DNA of 64,000 nt from Cladorhizidae sp. MBARI D1340-BT2 (GCA_028752905.1 JAQNBH010000014.1:15957750-16021749); one strand, 5' to 3'. Positions 43,105 to 55,937 are shown, counted from the first letter of the stretch. Program-made: numbers and translations. The notes: generated from the letters alone by a model not told the origin.

Positions 43105-45575
43105 TTAAATCAGGTGATGGGGAGTGATCGTCTAGTCATCTTTGGAGATTTCAATCTTCCTGAAATCAATTAGCAGAACTGTCTCAAGTGATGCAGCCAA
43201 CATTTTCTGTGGCTTTGTGCATGACACTGGTTTGGCACAACGCAGAACTGTCTCAAGTGATGCAGCCAACATTTTCTGTGGCTTTGTGCATGACACTGGT
43301 TTGGCACAACTTGTCAGTACTCCCACTCATAATAGAGGAAACATCTTAGATCTAGTACTTGCAGATATCCCTGAGATGCTAACAGATGTCAGAGTAAGTA
43401 AAGAGATGGTTTTTAGATTTTTAATGACCGCTACCCTATTTGTCTTTCTATAAAAGGTCTCAGCCTGCTTCACAATGAAATATAATTTTTTTTAATAGAC
43501 ATGCAAGCACTTTCTACTAAATTTTAGTTTCTGCCTTACTTCAAGTGATATAGAATCTGGCAAACTCTGACACCAATCATCACCACAGCAGCTTATTGTT
43601 TCACTCCAAAAATTAAATTAAGATCACACCCTTCACCAAAATGGTTCACATCTGCAGTTGACATAAACTTCACCAAATTCACAGTTTGCGTAGAAAAGCT
43701 AGATCCTTTTTCATCTCCTGCAGCTTTGGAAATGTTAAAGAGGGAAGAGTTGTTGCTGAATTTACAGATGCAGGAAGCAAAGAGAAATTATGATGTCGCT
43801 GGGTACAGAAATCTTCAAAAACAAGATAGCCTGCCATCTATATATTATGTACCATAAAACAAGCTCTGTGTCCTCCAGTATAGATAAGGATTCACTCTTC
43901 AACAAATATTTTCAATATGTCTTTATCAACATTTCATTTGATCTTCCACACCATAATGAAGTCTCTCCTCCTAGAATTATATATATATATATATATATGT
44001 CTGAAAATGAAAGTCTATACCAAATAAAGCCATGGTGATAGACAGAATCAGCCCAAAAGTACTGAAATATTGTCTTTACCACTTTTTAGACCATTTCATC
44101 ATCTTTTCTTCTACATGGTCTGTCTGCTAAGTGGAAAATAATAAATCCTGTATTCACGCTCAAAATTACAGACACATCTCACTTCTCTGTAAAATAGTGA
44201 AAGTGTTTGAGTGTTAATCAATGATAAAATAATAGACTCCGCCATGTCTCCAGCACAGTTTGGTTTTATTCCAAACCACTCTTGCCTAAGCACTTGCTGC
44301 AGTTCGATAGCTCAATTTTTGACTCACTGGAAAGGAACTCTCAAATGGATGTGATGGATACACAGAAAGCCTTTGATAGTGTCCTACACAATGAGATTCT
44401 ATTTAAGCTATGCAGAGTATGCATGATGGATAATTGATGGAGCCACTTGGAGGATTACCTGACATCCTGTGTTCAGTATGTTGTGGTGGAAACCGAAATT
44501 TTTGGTTTCTTCCTGTTGCTTCTGGTGTGCCCCAAGGCAACATTCTAGACTACTTTTCTTTATAAATGACCTTCCTCTTCAGGTTCTATTTTCCAGCACC
44601 GTCCATGTATGGGGATGACATAAGTCAGCTCAGACTATCAGCAACAATTCTGACTTGCCTTACCATTCAGAAAGATCCCTAACCGCTTGGAGTATTGAGC
44701 AGAAACTAACTTTTAATCAATTGAAATGCTTTACTATGCAATTTGTTTCATCCCACTGCGTACCACCCCCACATACATACCATTAATGGTGTTCCACTAA
44801 CTTCAAATAAGTCGCTGGATTTAGGAGTTGTCATCTCTCAGATCTCTCATGGGATAACCAAGACAACTGCATTGCAGCAAAAGCCTACCAGCAATTTGGC
44901 TTTTTGCGGCGAACTTTTGGAAATCAATCATCAACAAGAGTGTTCTCTACCAAATGCTATATAATAAGATCAAAGCTGACATTCTGCTCCCAGTTGGTGG
45001 AGGCCACAAGTTATTAAAAGAATTTTTATTTTATTCAGAGGAGAGCTTTCAGGTTTATTCTGCCCAACTCCATTCATGGCATGCTACAAAGAAAAACAAA
45101 TTTCCCTGGAAATCCTCTCACTTATGATGTGGTTGAGATAGCTGACATCAAGTTCTTCATTAAGCAACTGAAAAACACTTCCAAAGGATTCAATATGGAC
45201 AATTATATGCCTTCTCATCTTCACACAAGATCCTCTACCAGCATCATAAACATACCCACTCAAGAACAAAACAACTGGAACTTGCTACCACCACTCAATG
45301 GATTTGTCTCCAGCCACATTGTATCAACAGCTACTTGATCTTCTCTAGTTGACTTCATCTTGAGCTAACCGCCCATGTTCATTTCACTTTTCTTGTCCTT
45401 GTTCCAAATGTAAATATTTTCTTCAAGCTTCTATAGTTAGCCTAGACCAAAGGCTACCTGTAGAGCTTATAGGCACTCAATTTATCTTTCATTTCTGTTC
45501 CCTCCCCTCCCCCCAATTTTTCCCCGTGATCTCACACAATGCTGTGTGTAAAATCATCATCATCGTCATCAAATA
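43105..45575 (+). pseudogene. L2/CR1-like LINE, 5'-truncated and decayed
   Basis: The + strand reads, in broken frames, first the end of an APE-type endonuclease (RLVIFGDFNLPEIN, then LAQLVSTPTHNRGNILDLVL), then a linker with KQDSLPSI. Reverse transcriptase follows: SPAQFGFIP, QKAFDSVLHNEILFKL, ASGVPQGN, an altered YADD-like region at about 44612, WSIEQKLTFN, then TINGVPLTSNKSLDLGVVIS. Past the ORF, (ATC)n-like and AATAATAAAATGG sequence at 45550-45582 resembles a LINE 3' tail. A 68-bp segment is tandemly duplicated inside the endonuclease part (43170-43305). Confidence 0.85.
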
Positions 45576-48399
45576 ATAAAATGGGAATACTATTTATTTA
45601 GCAAGCGCCCGCTCACCGGTCAAGCACGCACTATATATTTCAGCTGGTTTTGAAAGCAAGTTTTTATGCACCCAAGTGCGCTTAGCACTCTGGATCCATC
45701 TCCTATGATACGCGAAGCACTAAAAATTTGAAAAGTTTGAATGAAAAGCCCCCTTATTGCCAGCTTATTGCCAGCTTAAAGGCCTCCTCCTAGTAGCTAG
45801 GTACCATTTTTAAGCAATGTGCTAGTTTTCGGCAAATGGTCCTGATTCAAGAGTGCCGTTTTGAAAAAGGGCACTTGACAACAAAAAAAGAGGCTTTTTG
45901 GCATAATGTGGTGTCTCTCCACCCACGCTAAATATGCCTGGGTGACTAGCCACATCACATTACGCTCAGGCCCGATGCCTGGTAGGCCATTGGGTTTAAA
46001 TGGACCAGTGCCTAAAATATTGGGCCCGTGCCCTGACCAAGCAAAAATAAATAAATAAATACAAAAAAGTACTTGCTCATTAAACCATAATTGAACCCCG
46101 GAGCTCATTCATGATACTGGTGCCGTAAAAATTTTACCCATAATATTAGCACCCCTCACACAGCCCCAATTTCATTAAAATAGGAGCCCCCTTGTAGAAT
46201 TAGCCCACCCCCCTAATGCATGCACAGGTAACATGTTGGCATCATGGTATCCAGAAATGACTGAAGCAAAATGCAGATTTTCTTTTAGCCATTTAAAAAA
46301 ATATATTTGATTTTTCTGTGTAAGCACTCTGTAAAGGCAAGCACTCTGTAAAGGCAGTCTAGGAAAGGATGAATGGTGGCAGCTATCCTGGTGTTTTTAA
46401 CAATAGTGACTGATGTGTTTTAATGAAGTAAAAGAGCTATGTACTTTCTTTGCAGTGTAGGACACTAAACTTTAATTATATAGCTACATGAGTGGTGAGT
46501 TATAGCATATAACATAATTCGAAAGAAGGTTAAAACATTGCAAGGCTGAAGTTGTATACAAAGAGAGTGGCTAATGGTCAAGAAGGAGGAAGGAAAGGAG
46601 AGGATAAGATAAACCTTATCCAAAGAAACAGGGTGTTGAAGACAAGTTAGTGAAGGAGGTATTAGCTGGAAATGAGGTAAGTGACAAACATATTACCTTT
46701 GCCAATGCACTTACAACAGCAATCTCCAAACCATGGTGGTCTGCAGTGAACCCTTCTTGCACAGAACAATTGGCCAGTGACATCAGATAATGACACAATT
46801 CAGATTCATCACACTGAGCAGTTCATTAGGTTACACCAACTGCGTTCATTGACACCATCAGTGTGTAGGACTCCAAATTAAGTGAGCCACTTTCTTCAAG
46901 TTTGCAAGTGCAGTTGGCCCTTATTTATAAGGCAAGAATAACAGAGGGGGGAAAGCAGATGGGAAGTTTCTTTCAGTTGAATGTCCTGCAGTACAGCAAT
47001 AACAGGGAAGTACTGATTGCAGAGTATTTGCCAAAACACTTGCCTATCATGGCTACTATAATTAGTAAGTGCTGTACGTAATAGCAAATAGAGATGAATT
47101 GTGTGTGATGGATTTCAAAGGAGAATTGAGAAAGCATCTGGCAGATTGTTTCCGTAGAAAGAAACTCCTGCTTTTTTCACATATCATTGGTCCTGCAGCT
47201 TATGTGCAGTAATACTTCCCTGGACATCAGATTGATATACTGTGGTTATTAGATACGACAATATGATAGAATGTGACCAGTGGTATCATCTACGGCTCTA
47301 CGTTGTGTGGGAGTTGAATCGCCCATAAATGGATTTGTAAAGTATATACCCAAAAAATCTCAATCATGATACGAATTCTGAAGAATCAACAAAAAGGCAG
47401 TGGTAGCATAATTGATGCAGCACAGAGCCTAATCAAGGAGCCTAATCAAGGAGTTGAGCCATATTGGCAGTCTTCAGAACGTTTGCTGTGGTGTCATAAT
47501 GAGATTCACAGTTGATCAACCGAGTTCATTGAGATTATTTATACAGGCAAGGGTCATTGGATTCTCGTTTCCCTTGTCGACAGTTTTGGTGTATGGCAGT
47601 GCATACAAGACTGTGAAGCGCTTTGTTCAGAGACAGATGCTGCTGCTCAATATGAGTTCTAATGAGGTGCATTTAAAATTCGTTGAGTTCAACAGCAATA
47701 TGGAGGATCAGACTGTGACTTCTTGCTTGCCATAGCTTAAGCAATAGCATTGCAGACATTGTCCTGAAGGTCATCCAAGATGTGTCAGCATTTTCTGAAT
47801 TGTCTGGAAAGTAGAAGCATTTCTATGTTCCCTTATAACAGGATGAGAAGAGGAAAGATAATGTCAAGAATATACAGAAATTGGTGGACCATACACGCAG
47901 GCTTACAGAATTCGGAAAATGATTCAGTGCTTCTGTTGCAAGGAGTGGCAGTGGCACCATTTAAATGCACGTGTTAATGTCCCGGAGGAAGCCAGACAAC
48001 CTGTCGTTATGGAGATGGTGTAGGAACACTATGTAATGTTGATGACTGTTATGCATCGCATGTTATATGTCAACCAATAATAGTTATAATGACAATGAAA
48101 TTTAATCTCTCGACAGTTCCACGCAGGAATAATGAGATGCTAAGAGTCTTGCGAGCACTGGCAGCTAGCTAGCTATCTACCATGTGTGCTATATAACTAC
48201 ACTCAAAGAGTTAATAAATTACAATAACAGCTAAATGATAATACGTTTGACTTTTTGGATATATATCCATTGCCAATTGCTGGCTCAACCAGATGACTGC
48301 ATCACACTACTTCTCCTCTCCAACATCATTCATGACAACTGCATTGCTTCGCTGATATATAACATTGGGAAGAATAAACTTCAATGAAATTATGAAGGC

Positions 48400-48560
48400 A
48401 GTTAATAATATTTTTAACTTGACATATTTATTAAAATCACCTTCTCAATAATCAACTTATTCACTCGACGTTTCGACTAGATGCTCTAATCTTCATCATT
48501 ATGTCAACTGAGAGTTCATTGAGAGTTGGTATTGAAGGATTACTATAGATTTTCATTCAC
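48400..48560 (-). repeat. Dispersed repeat with hammerhead-ribozyme-like core (copy 2)
   Basis: The minus strand over 48462-48499 reads ATGATGAAGATTAGAGCATC then TAGTCGAAACGTCGAGTG. It keeps UGAUGA and GAAAC boxes and a pairable stem II (GATTAG with CTAGTC, one wobble). It continues as AATAAGTTGATTATTGAGAA, matching copy 1 at 42680. A + strand segment GTCAACTGAGAGTTCATTGA at about 48503 matches copy 1 in the opposite relative orientation, so one copy is rearranged. A stem I partner was not found. Confidence 0.5.
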
Positions 48561-48714
48561 ATTTGTTCCATCAATTTTTTTAATGTTATTGTAGATAACT
48601 GTATAACAAGATCACATTTCAAGGGAACACATTCACCCAGTGCAGCATGAGATTATCATAGGAATCCATGATTCATAAGAGATTAGTAATCTGTTAATCT
48701 ACCTGTCTTAAAGT

Positions 48715-48885
48715 TTACTAGGATATTTGGTCTCCTGGGGTCTAGTCAGGGACAATGTCCCCCAAGACATTCTATCCTAGGATTATTTGTCAACTGGGAC
48801 AGTTTATCCTAGGAAAATCAGTCCGGGAGGACATAATTTTGGGGGACAGAATATCCTCCTGCAACAGTCGGCTGAGCACTGGTTA
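48715..48885. repeat. Palindromic repeat of GTCCCCC/TCCTAGGA words
   Basis: Arms carry GGACAATGTCCCCCAAGACA and, reversed, TTTTGGGGGACAGAATATCC. The centre has ATCCTAGGATTATTTGTCAA and ATCCTAGGAAAATCAGTCC. This suggests an old foldback element, distinct in sequence from those at 12290 and 32755. Confidence 0.55.
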
Positions 48886-50229
48886 CTACCTTAATGAAAG
48901 TTTCAAGGCAACTCGAGTGATCGGCTGAACCCGAAGAAGCTGCCAAAGTGAGTTTTAGCGATATAAACTATATACTTGATATTTTGGTCAACATTTTAAA
49001 ATAGAGGCAAAAGCAATACAGGGAGTGCTACCGGACCCCTCAATAATGTAGGAGACGACTATCAGGAATAAGTCTGAGCTTGGAGATGAAGATTGATGAT
49101 AAAAGGTTAGCATGGTGAGGCTGAAGGAGAATTGTGAGAAGACTTACTGATGACTGAGGGAGAATGTGAGGAGAGGGATGTGCCCGAGGTTACCCATTAC
49201 CTTTTTGTGGATGTATGGAATATCAATGCTCTCAAGCAAATGTTCACACTGAAGATTGTCAGACATTTCTGGTCAACAAACCCATAAGGTGAACAGCACG
49301 CGGACAGTAACCAGGAGCACCTTAAGCATGCAATTAGTAGGTGGCTGAAGCATCAGAAAAGAGTAGGCCACTGCCAGGAGTATTGTAGCTAAATGGACAC
49401 TTGATTTCTATGGTAACCACTTCGATGTTCTCTGGAGTCAGTGCAGCTTGCTGGTATTAGTTGATCGATTGCAAGAAGAACACTGACCACCCAGTCCCAG
49501 GAGTTACCTTTATGTAGTCAGATGTAGAATTCCATTGATAACCATGTTTCAGTTGTGGCAAGATTATGACAGGGAGAGGAGCATGAGAGATTGTAGTTGA
49601 CTTACTAAGCTGTGTGCATTAGGAGTGGTTTAGTCAGAGGTTTTGGAGGGGGCAGTACTTGGAGCTAGTGTGGGTGAATTAATGCACACATGGCATATGC
49701 CATTCGAGGGAATAATTGCTGACTTTTACTGCTGCTTCTGGAAGTTCATCTGCTCAGTAAAGCAACACAGGGCAAATATTTTACTGGAAATACTCCGAAT
49801 CCCTTCACTTTTGATAGGCGAATCCAGGCGGATGCAGAGGCTATAGTACCAAGCACTTCCCCTCCCCCCCCATCCCCAGTTTTTAATGTAATAAGAGTGC
49901 TGGTTTCACAAGCTAATGCTATTCCACTAATATTATGTAGCTACGTCTATACATTCACTTTATTATTAATTGTGTGGAAGAAGCTCAGGATAGGATAATA
50001 AATTATATTTGTGTTTTATCCCTCCCTCCTTAATTCCTCTGTATCTGCCCCTGCCTTGAATGAATTCCATCCCCTATAAGCATGACATAGCAATGCCCAG
50101 CTTTCGTTTGCTTGCCTCAACGAAGTCTAAAGCAAACTGCAGCTTTTTGAAGGGATTATTCTTGAGAAACGTTATAAGTAGCAATAAAAAATAATTCAAG
50201 TGTCACCGTCTTACGGTGATGATGGCGGA

Positions 50230-50542
50230 AACTACACTGAGAGCTAAGCAATGAAACTTGCAATGGCCACTGAGGCCCTTGCTGCATGCATCCGCCAAAC
50301 ATTGTCAATTACCTGGAAAATCCTTGAGATCTTCCTGGTGATACCTGTCAGCAATGTTGCCTGTGAATACTCATTTTCTTCCCTTAGGTGACTTGAAAAA
50401 CTGGATGAGGGCTTCGATGAGAGAGGACAAACTGAATGGTTTGACATTGCTGTTACTCCATCAAGGAATGGGAAAAATCCCCTCACCAAGGGAAATCTAT
50501 GACAAGAAGGCCAATTGGAGGCTTGAATGCATTGACAATTGA
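50230..50542 (+). pseudogene. hAT transposase C-terminal remnant
   Basis: The + strand reads SITWKIL..IFLVIPVSNVACEYSFSSLR, then, after a frameshift near 50388, LKNWMRASMREDKLNGLTLL and a short tail ending in a stop at 50542. This is the layout of the hAT C-terminal dimerisation domain (family pattern: P-x-S-N-A-x-x-E-R-x-F-S-x-L-R then K-x-x-x-R-x-x-M). The upstream catalytic part is not recognisable, and terminal repeats were not found. Confidence 0.75.
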
Positions 50543-50559
50543 TAGAGGTGGTGGAAGAT

Positions 50560-51590
50560 ATAGTTCAGCAATATGGTTTGATTGTTGTTCAATGCATTGT
50601 TTTTTATTTATGACCAGTATAATTATACCCTTATGATGATGAAGGTGCCACTTTTTTCTGTGTAGTGTACTGCCCCCCCCCCCCCCTCTCCCCTTCCCAG
50701 CTATTTCCCCCCTAGATATGGACCTGAGAGGTCGCCCTTTTCAAAGTCATGGAATATCTCTGGAGATATATTACTGTAGTTGTGGTTAGTCAAAAGTTGA
50801 GAGTTTTATATGGGATCAAGTAATAGACGACTCTGCTGGCTAAATTTTTAATTTTTAAGCATAGCAACTTGTTAATATGACATAAAAAGTTTGAGGTAAA
50901 AGTAAAAATCAACTATCTTCACGAGGGGGGAAAAGTTAAGTTTTTCCAGCTAAGATACTCATCTGAAAGTTTCCCTCTTGGCCAATAATTGATTTTGGAT
51001 AGAGTTAGTTCCTAGGTGGCCATGGTGCAGAAGAATTGTGAATGGACCAAAACTCCAACAATCTCTCGCAGTGCCTTAAGGTGAGGAGAATTTCCCCCCC
51101 GTAACCATAATTTTTCTTTGTTTGCAGTTAATTTTGGTACCAAAAGATAGCTTGTTTCAAGAGCTTTCCTATGATATACTTTATGTAGTCTAGATAGTTA
51201 TGACAAGTATGTTCCCCTGAAAACTATAATCTAGATTCCTGATCACCTAAAAAAAAATTGTGCCTGTGACCACTTCCCATTCAAAGGTTGGGTAACAGAA
51301 CCACATAACGATGCTACAAGCGGGACTTACCCCAAACAAAATAATACAACCTCCTGTGAATGGGAAGTGGTAAAGAAAGGCACTCTATGATTTTAAAGGA
51401 TTTGTTAAATGTACAGGGAGCCAGCTACTGTTAGTAGAGACTCTGTATAAGCAATTTGTTCAGGAGTCAGACACTTGTCATGCCTCTGGAGAAGGAATGA
51501 ACCTGTGGGTGAGGAAGATCCTTATCCAGACATCTGAGATCGATGGGGTTCTGTGATTAAGCACTTTTGACTTGATCCATCTATATGTCG
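50560..51590. other. No gene recognised
   Basis: Contains a C run at 50676-50689. Nothing coding is supported until the LINE fragment begins near 51595. Confidence 0.5.
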
Positions 51591-51594
51591 TTCT

Positions 51595-52050
51595 AATATA
51601 TTATATGGAAACTCAGGGAGTTCTTTAGTACATCGAAAAGGCAGAGAAATCCCATCTATATTGTTTTATGATTCTTCTGCAGCGTCTGATGTAGACAAAA
51701 GTGACTGTTTAATAGCTACTTCAGCTCATATTCACTCAGAGTCCCTATATACTCACTGCCCACTCTTGAGGAAATGTCTAAGTCAGAATCTCCATTGTCT
51801 ATCATAGAGATTACAGCAGAGGATGTATATGAAGCCCTTGCAAAAATGATGCTATGAGTTTAGATGGAATTGGACCCAAGGTTCTGAAGGTATTGTGTCC
51901 CAGAACTCTATCAACCTCTTCACATCATTTATTTAGTTCTACTCTGTCCAAGCACTCTATCCCTGCTGAGCGGAAAGTTCATTGTATCACACCCATCCAC
52001 AAAGCCAGTGATCGTGCATTTTGCAAAGTCCAAATAAATCACATCAAATT
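51595..52050 (+). pseudogene. Second L2/CR1-like LINE fragment
   Basis: Reads SSLVHRKGREIPS, then SSAASDVDKSD, KSESPLSIIEITAEDVYEAL, MSLDGIGPKVLKVLCPRTLS and LSKHSIPAERKVHCITPIHK. This is the region just before and at the start of reverse transcriptase in the same LINE type as 43105-45575. It stops abruptly after the ITPIHKASD box, so the catalytic region is missing. Confidence 0.82.
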
Positions 52051-53520
52051 GAGAATTAATGTGAACCACTCCAAACTGGGTATTGCGATGACTAACCCGT
52101 TTCTTAATTTAGCACCATCTATCTATGCATGTTTCTACTTTTCCCCATACCTAACTTCGTAGAATACGTCAATTTTACTATCTGAAGACTCCTAAGAACT
52201 AACCCGTTTCTCAGTCATCCAGAGATCAGTAAAGGTATTCGACATTTCAATGATTCCGTTTGTGTACATGCGACTAGCTGAGCCAAGTTAGCAAGCAGTT
52301 GCACATAATGAAGGGATTAGTGGGTTTTCTCAGAACTTTATTCTTGTGATAACACGTAACAGACAGAGAACAACCCATACAGTTTCCTCATAAGCTTAGT
52401 CTTATTACACAGACAGCACAGAATTGAGCTCACCAACAACTGCAAATTTTGGAAGTGATCAGTTGATTTCCTCAGAAGTTTACTCCCGTGACAATTAAGT
52501 AGATATCAAACATTTTATAGATGAATTCCAAATATAATACAGATTTTAAAAAGGCAGTATTATAAAAAGGCAGTATTATAATACTGGTCTTCATTATATT
52601 AGATAAGGACCCCGTAGATGTTCGTTATTTACCACAAGAAAATTGTCTTTCCCCCCATTTATAGTCAAGCAGTCACTTATAAGAAGTTACTCAGCATAAC
52701 AACAGACCTTTATTTATTAAATATCTGTGATGTTTTTGGAAAATTAACGTTTTTTTGACCAATTTTTTTATTTTTAAGTAAACATTTTTTGTCTTGTAAG
52801 AGCCATGCCGACAAACTATACCGACAAACTATTGACAGCTGTCAGATTTTCTGTTCTATTTTTGCTGCATCAAAAAGGAAGTTTCAAGTAAAGCTAGTAT
52901 GCTGAAGGGAACAGAGGAACCAGATTCCATTAGTGTTTGTTTGAAGAACACTTGTAAGTTAAGTTTTTTTGTACATGTTCTAAGTGCTTTGACACTATTT
53001 TGATTACTAGCTGTACCAATACATGAGTGCAGTTTGACGTCATCCTCAGTATACATCTGTGACTCATCATCACATGTTGTCAAGTTAATGTATTGTGGGA
53101 TGATGAAGAGGTTTAAATGGCAAGTCAAAGAACTAGATCCAAGGACAAGGCCTGAAAATCCCAGAACATATTAGGATTTTCATGTGCTATGTACTCAGCA
53201 GCCTGTCACAATGTGTTATATACTCTTAAGTTCATAATAATATTGTAGGTTTAAAACCTGAGGCTTTATATTGGTAAAAAAACGTGACATTATAAATAAC
53301 TGGTTGTTGTGAAAAAGGAAGGGAGGTTCCCGAGTTTTCAGGTCAACTAGATCCCCGCAGAGATTAAGTTATGGTCTCCGGAGAAGGGGTCAAAAGCCAA
53401 TTATTACTTGTCAGGTTGTCCATCATAAAGTGATGCTATGAAATGGTTTTTATTTACATATCGAGGAAGATGAAGCGCTCATTCCATACACATTGTGTGC
53501 TAAGAAAGGCAACACCAGAA
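52051..53520. other. No gene recognised; AT-rich
   Basis: A 90-codon minus-strand frame (52856-53128) shows no family likeness. A short tandem duplication of AAAAAGGCAGTATTATA lies at 52545-52580. Two similar segments, TTTTCTCAGAACTTTATTC.TGTGA (about 52326) and TTTCCTCAGAAGTTTACTCCCGTGA (about 52467), hint at a diverged repeat. Confidence 0.4.
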
Positions 53521-53524
53521 GCCA

Positions 53525-53995
53525 TTTAGTCATTTCACTGGAAGGAGCTCATTGGTGAACTCTATATACATGCTCTCCAATTAGTCATTTCACTGGAAGG
53601 AGCTCATTGCTCTATATACATGCTCTCGAATTAGTCATTTCACTGGAAGGCTGAACTCTATAATATATACATGCTCTCCAATTAGTCATTCCACTGGAAG
53701 GAGCTCATTGGTGAACTCTATATACATGCTCTCCAATTATAATCATTTCACTGGAAGGAGCTCATTGCTCTATATACATGCTCTCCAATTAGTCATTTCA
53801 CTGGAAGGAGCGCATTGGTGAACTCTATATACATGCTCTACAATTAGTCATTTCACTGGAAGGAGCTCATTGCTGAACTCTATATACATGCTCTCCAATT
53901 AGTCATTTCACTGGAAGGAGCTCATTGCTGAACTCTATATACATGCTCTCCAATTAGTCATTTCACTGGAAGGAGCTCATTGCTGAACTCTACAT
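53525..53995. repeat. Minisatellite, unit about 54 bp (short form about 43 bp), about 9-10 copies
   Basis: Each unit has TTAGTCATTTCACTGGAAGG, then AGCTCATTGGTGAACTCTAT and ATACATGCTCTCCAA. Some copies lack GGTGAACT or part of AGCTCATTG. The array ends 160 bp before the tail of the minus-strand DUF7869-like pseudogene. Confidence 0.93.
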
Positions 53996-54156
53996 GTGAC
54001 CTGGCAAGCAAAAAGGGCCTTATGACCCCAAAAATGTGTCCAATAAATCCCATTAGGAACCTTATTAAGAAAATGCAATTTTTTAAATGAAAATCTTATA
54101 CGGTATGGGAGAAAACACCATAGCAACCATAGCTAATTAAATATGCATGGGCATTT

Positions 54157-55937
54157 TTAGGTCTTCTTTCGCTTCCTCTTTGGTTGCGATGTAGTTTCTG
54201 GTCTTGCAACTGAAGGCTTTGGACAAGTCACTAAATTAGTAGAGGAAAAGGGCCTGATTTCATCATATAAGTACCACTGGCGTTTCGCATCTAGGCTCGT
54301 TGGGATGATCCTATTTGGTTGTCCCTGAAGAGAAATTTCATTGACATCTTTTTTGAAGATATGGATTTTTACCTCTGTAGAATTGGCATCTGTCACAATT
54401 CCAAGCTCTGCTTTGGACACCTTGAAGTGATGTTAAGTGGTAAATACCTGGAATAGGCTTGAAGAAGCTTTGAAAGAACTTTGACCAGTCAATCCAATGA
54501 ACTTTTCTTGACCCCAAGGAAGCAGTTTGGCTGGGTTCTTACCCGAGGACGATGACTCTTTCACGACACACACTATGTTTATCATTGTATCAACTAGTGA
54601 CCGACGATACAAACACTTATAAAGAGCCCAAAGAAACGATCTGGTGCGAATTTTGTGTGCCCAACCAACATAAACGAAAGCTCAACAGTGTTGCTCAGGC
54701 CTGTATAATTCTCCATGCTAGGCATTGAACAACCATGTTATTTTTATTTTGCCCTACACAGTTATCTGCTTGAAGAAGTAGATGCCTTTCCTTTAACCCA
54801 TGGGTTTGCAGGTAGTGGTGGATAAGGCTTATAGTGGCATTGGCTCCTTTTCCTATCTCATCGATTAAGTAATTCATTTGGCTTGACGTTGCTTCACATG
54901 ACACACCAAATATGCCACACTTTCGAGGGGTCTTGAAAAAATTTGGACCAGGCTGCTGTGCATTGAATGGACAATCAAAAACGATAGTCCATCACTAATG
55001 GTGGGTTTGCTTGCCATATTCTCTTTGGCAAGAGCACACTGGTCATTGTAATGTTGCCGCTGTACTCGGGCAAGATCAAGATGCTTTTGAGCCTCCTGAA
55101 GCCTTTGCGACGTCAATTCCTCCGGTAAATTCACTGATTTCATCAGAACATTAGCCAAGCGTGGCAAAGATCTGTGGCTGGCTTCATTGCAGCTATGTAG
55201 GGACACAATTCTTTCCAAATATTCTCAAAAGTCCGACGAGACACCCAACTTACTTGCTTAGAGTCACAAGCTCTTGCATAGCACCTGTAAACAGCACTCT
55301 TGGACATGTCTGAAGGCAGTAGCATAACTCTATCTGCCAGGTAGTGGCATTGCGTGATTGTCAGTTAACTGCTGAATGAATCCTTTAATCTTCTTAACTT
55401 CCTCTGTCTCGGTTTGATTGTGAGGACGCTTTCTTACATTACCATGCATTCGTACACACAAGCCATTTTTATCATAGAGGCTAATCAGATTCTTTAATCT
55501 CCGAGAACCAATCGCATGAATGAATAAAAAGGCAGATTTGCATATTAGCATACTCCCATACTGGTACTTGATAGAAGCTCGCACAGCTTCACGTGAGACA
55601 GAAGGTCCATGGGGAGGGAGCGGGAAGCACGAAGAGTAGCCAGTACTACTAGATCTAGCTCTGTCTTCTCTAAATCCAGGCTAGCATGCAGGAATCTCTC
55701 TCTGCCAGCATGGGTCCAACAAGGACCTTTGTTAGGTCCCAAGGCACAACAGGGACTTCCATCGAAGTATTCACGCACTTCTTCTTGGTGTTCCACACTT
55801 CTATCCAGGTTGATAGAAGCACTAGCAATGTCATTACCATCTCCTTGCTCATTCTGATGGCTAAAAAACTCTTCATTCATGGAGTGGATTTCACAGTTCG
55901 CCTCATCTGATAATCCAGGAATAGCTTCCAAATCCAT
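54157..55937 (-). pseudogene. Broken DUF7869-like gene, probably a dead mobile-element gene
   Basis: Six minus-strand frames in collinear order make one long protein-like reading, interrupted by at least four frameshifts or stops. The order is: MDLEAIPGLSDEAN with SPCCALGPNKGPCW (55937-55545); KSAFLFIHAIGSRRLKNL and KRPHNQTETEEVKKIKGF (55584-55330); SKSAVYRCYARACDSKQVSW (55325-55143); a helical QEAQKHLDLARVQRQHYND segment (about 55090); then MNYLIDEIGKGANATISLIH and LLLQADNCVGQNKNN (54904-54695). A basic tail ends KRKRKKT at 54157. The D-N-C-x-G-Q-N-K-N box is, from memory, the hallmark of DUF7869, found in many expanded invertebrate proteins. There are no visible introns, so a retrocopy or an intronless mobile gene is likely. 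Confidence 0.7.

Larger units (their letters stand above)
45583..50225. other. Long stretch without a recognised intact gene
   Basis: Mostly transposon-like debris. A 93-codon + frame at 47454-47735 reads protein-like (IMRFTVDQPSSLRLFIQARV, KRFVQRQMLLLN) but I cannot place it; it could be part of the hAT element ending at 50542. Positions 48400-48560 hold an inverted copy of the hammerhead-like repeat and 48715-48885 a palindromic repeat. No splice-bounded gene was found. Confidence 0.45.
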
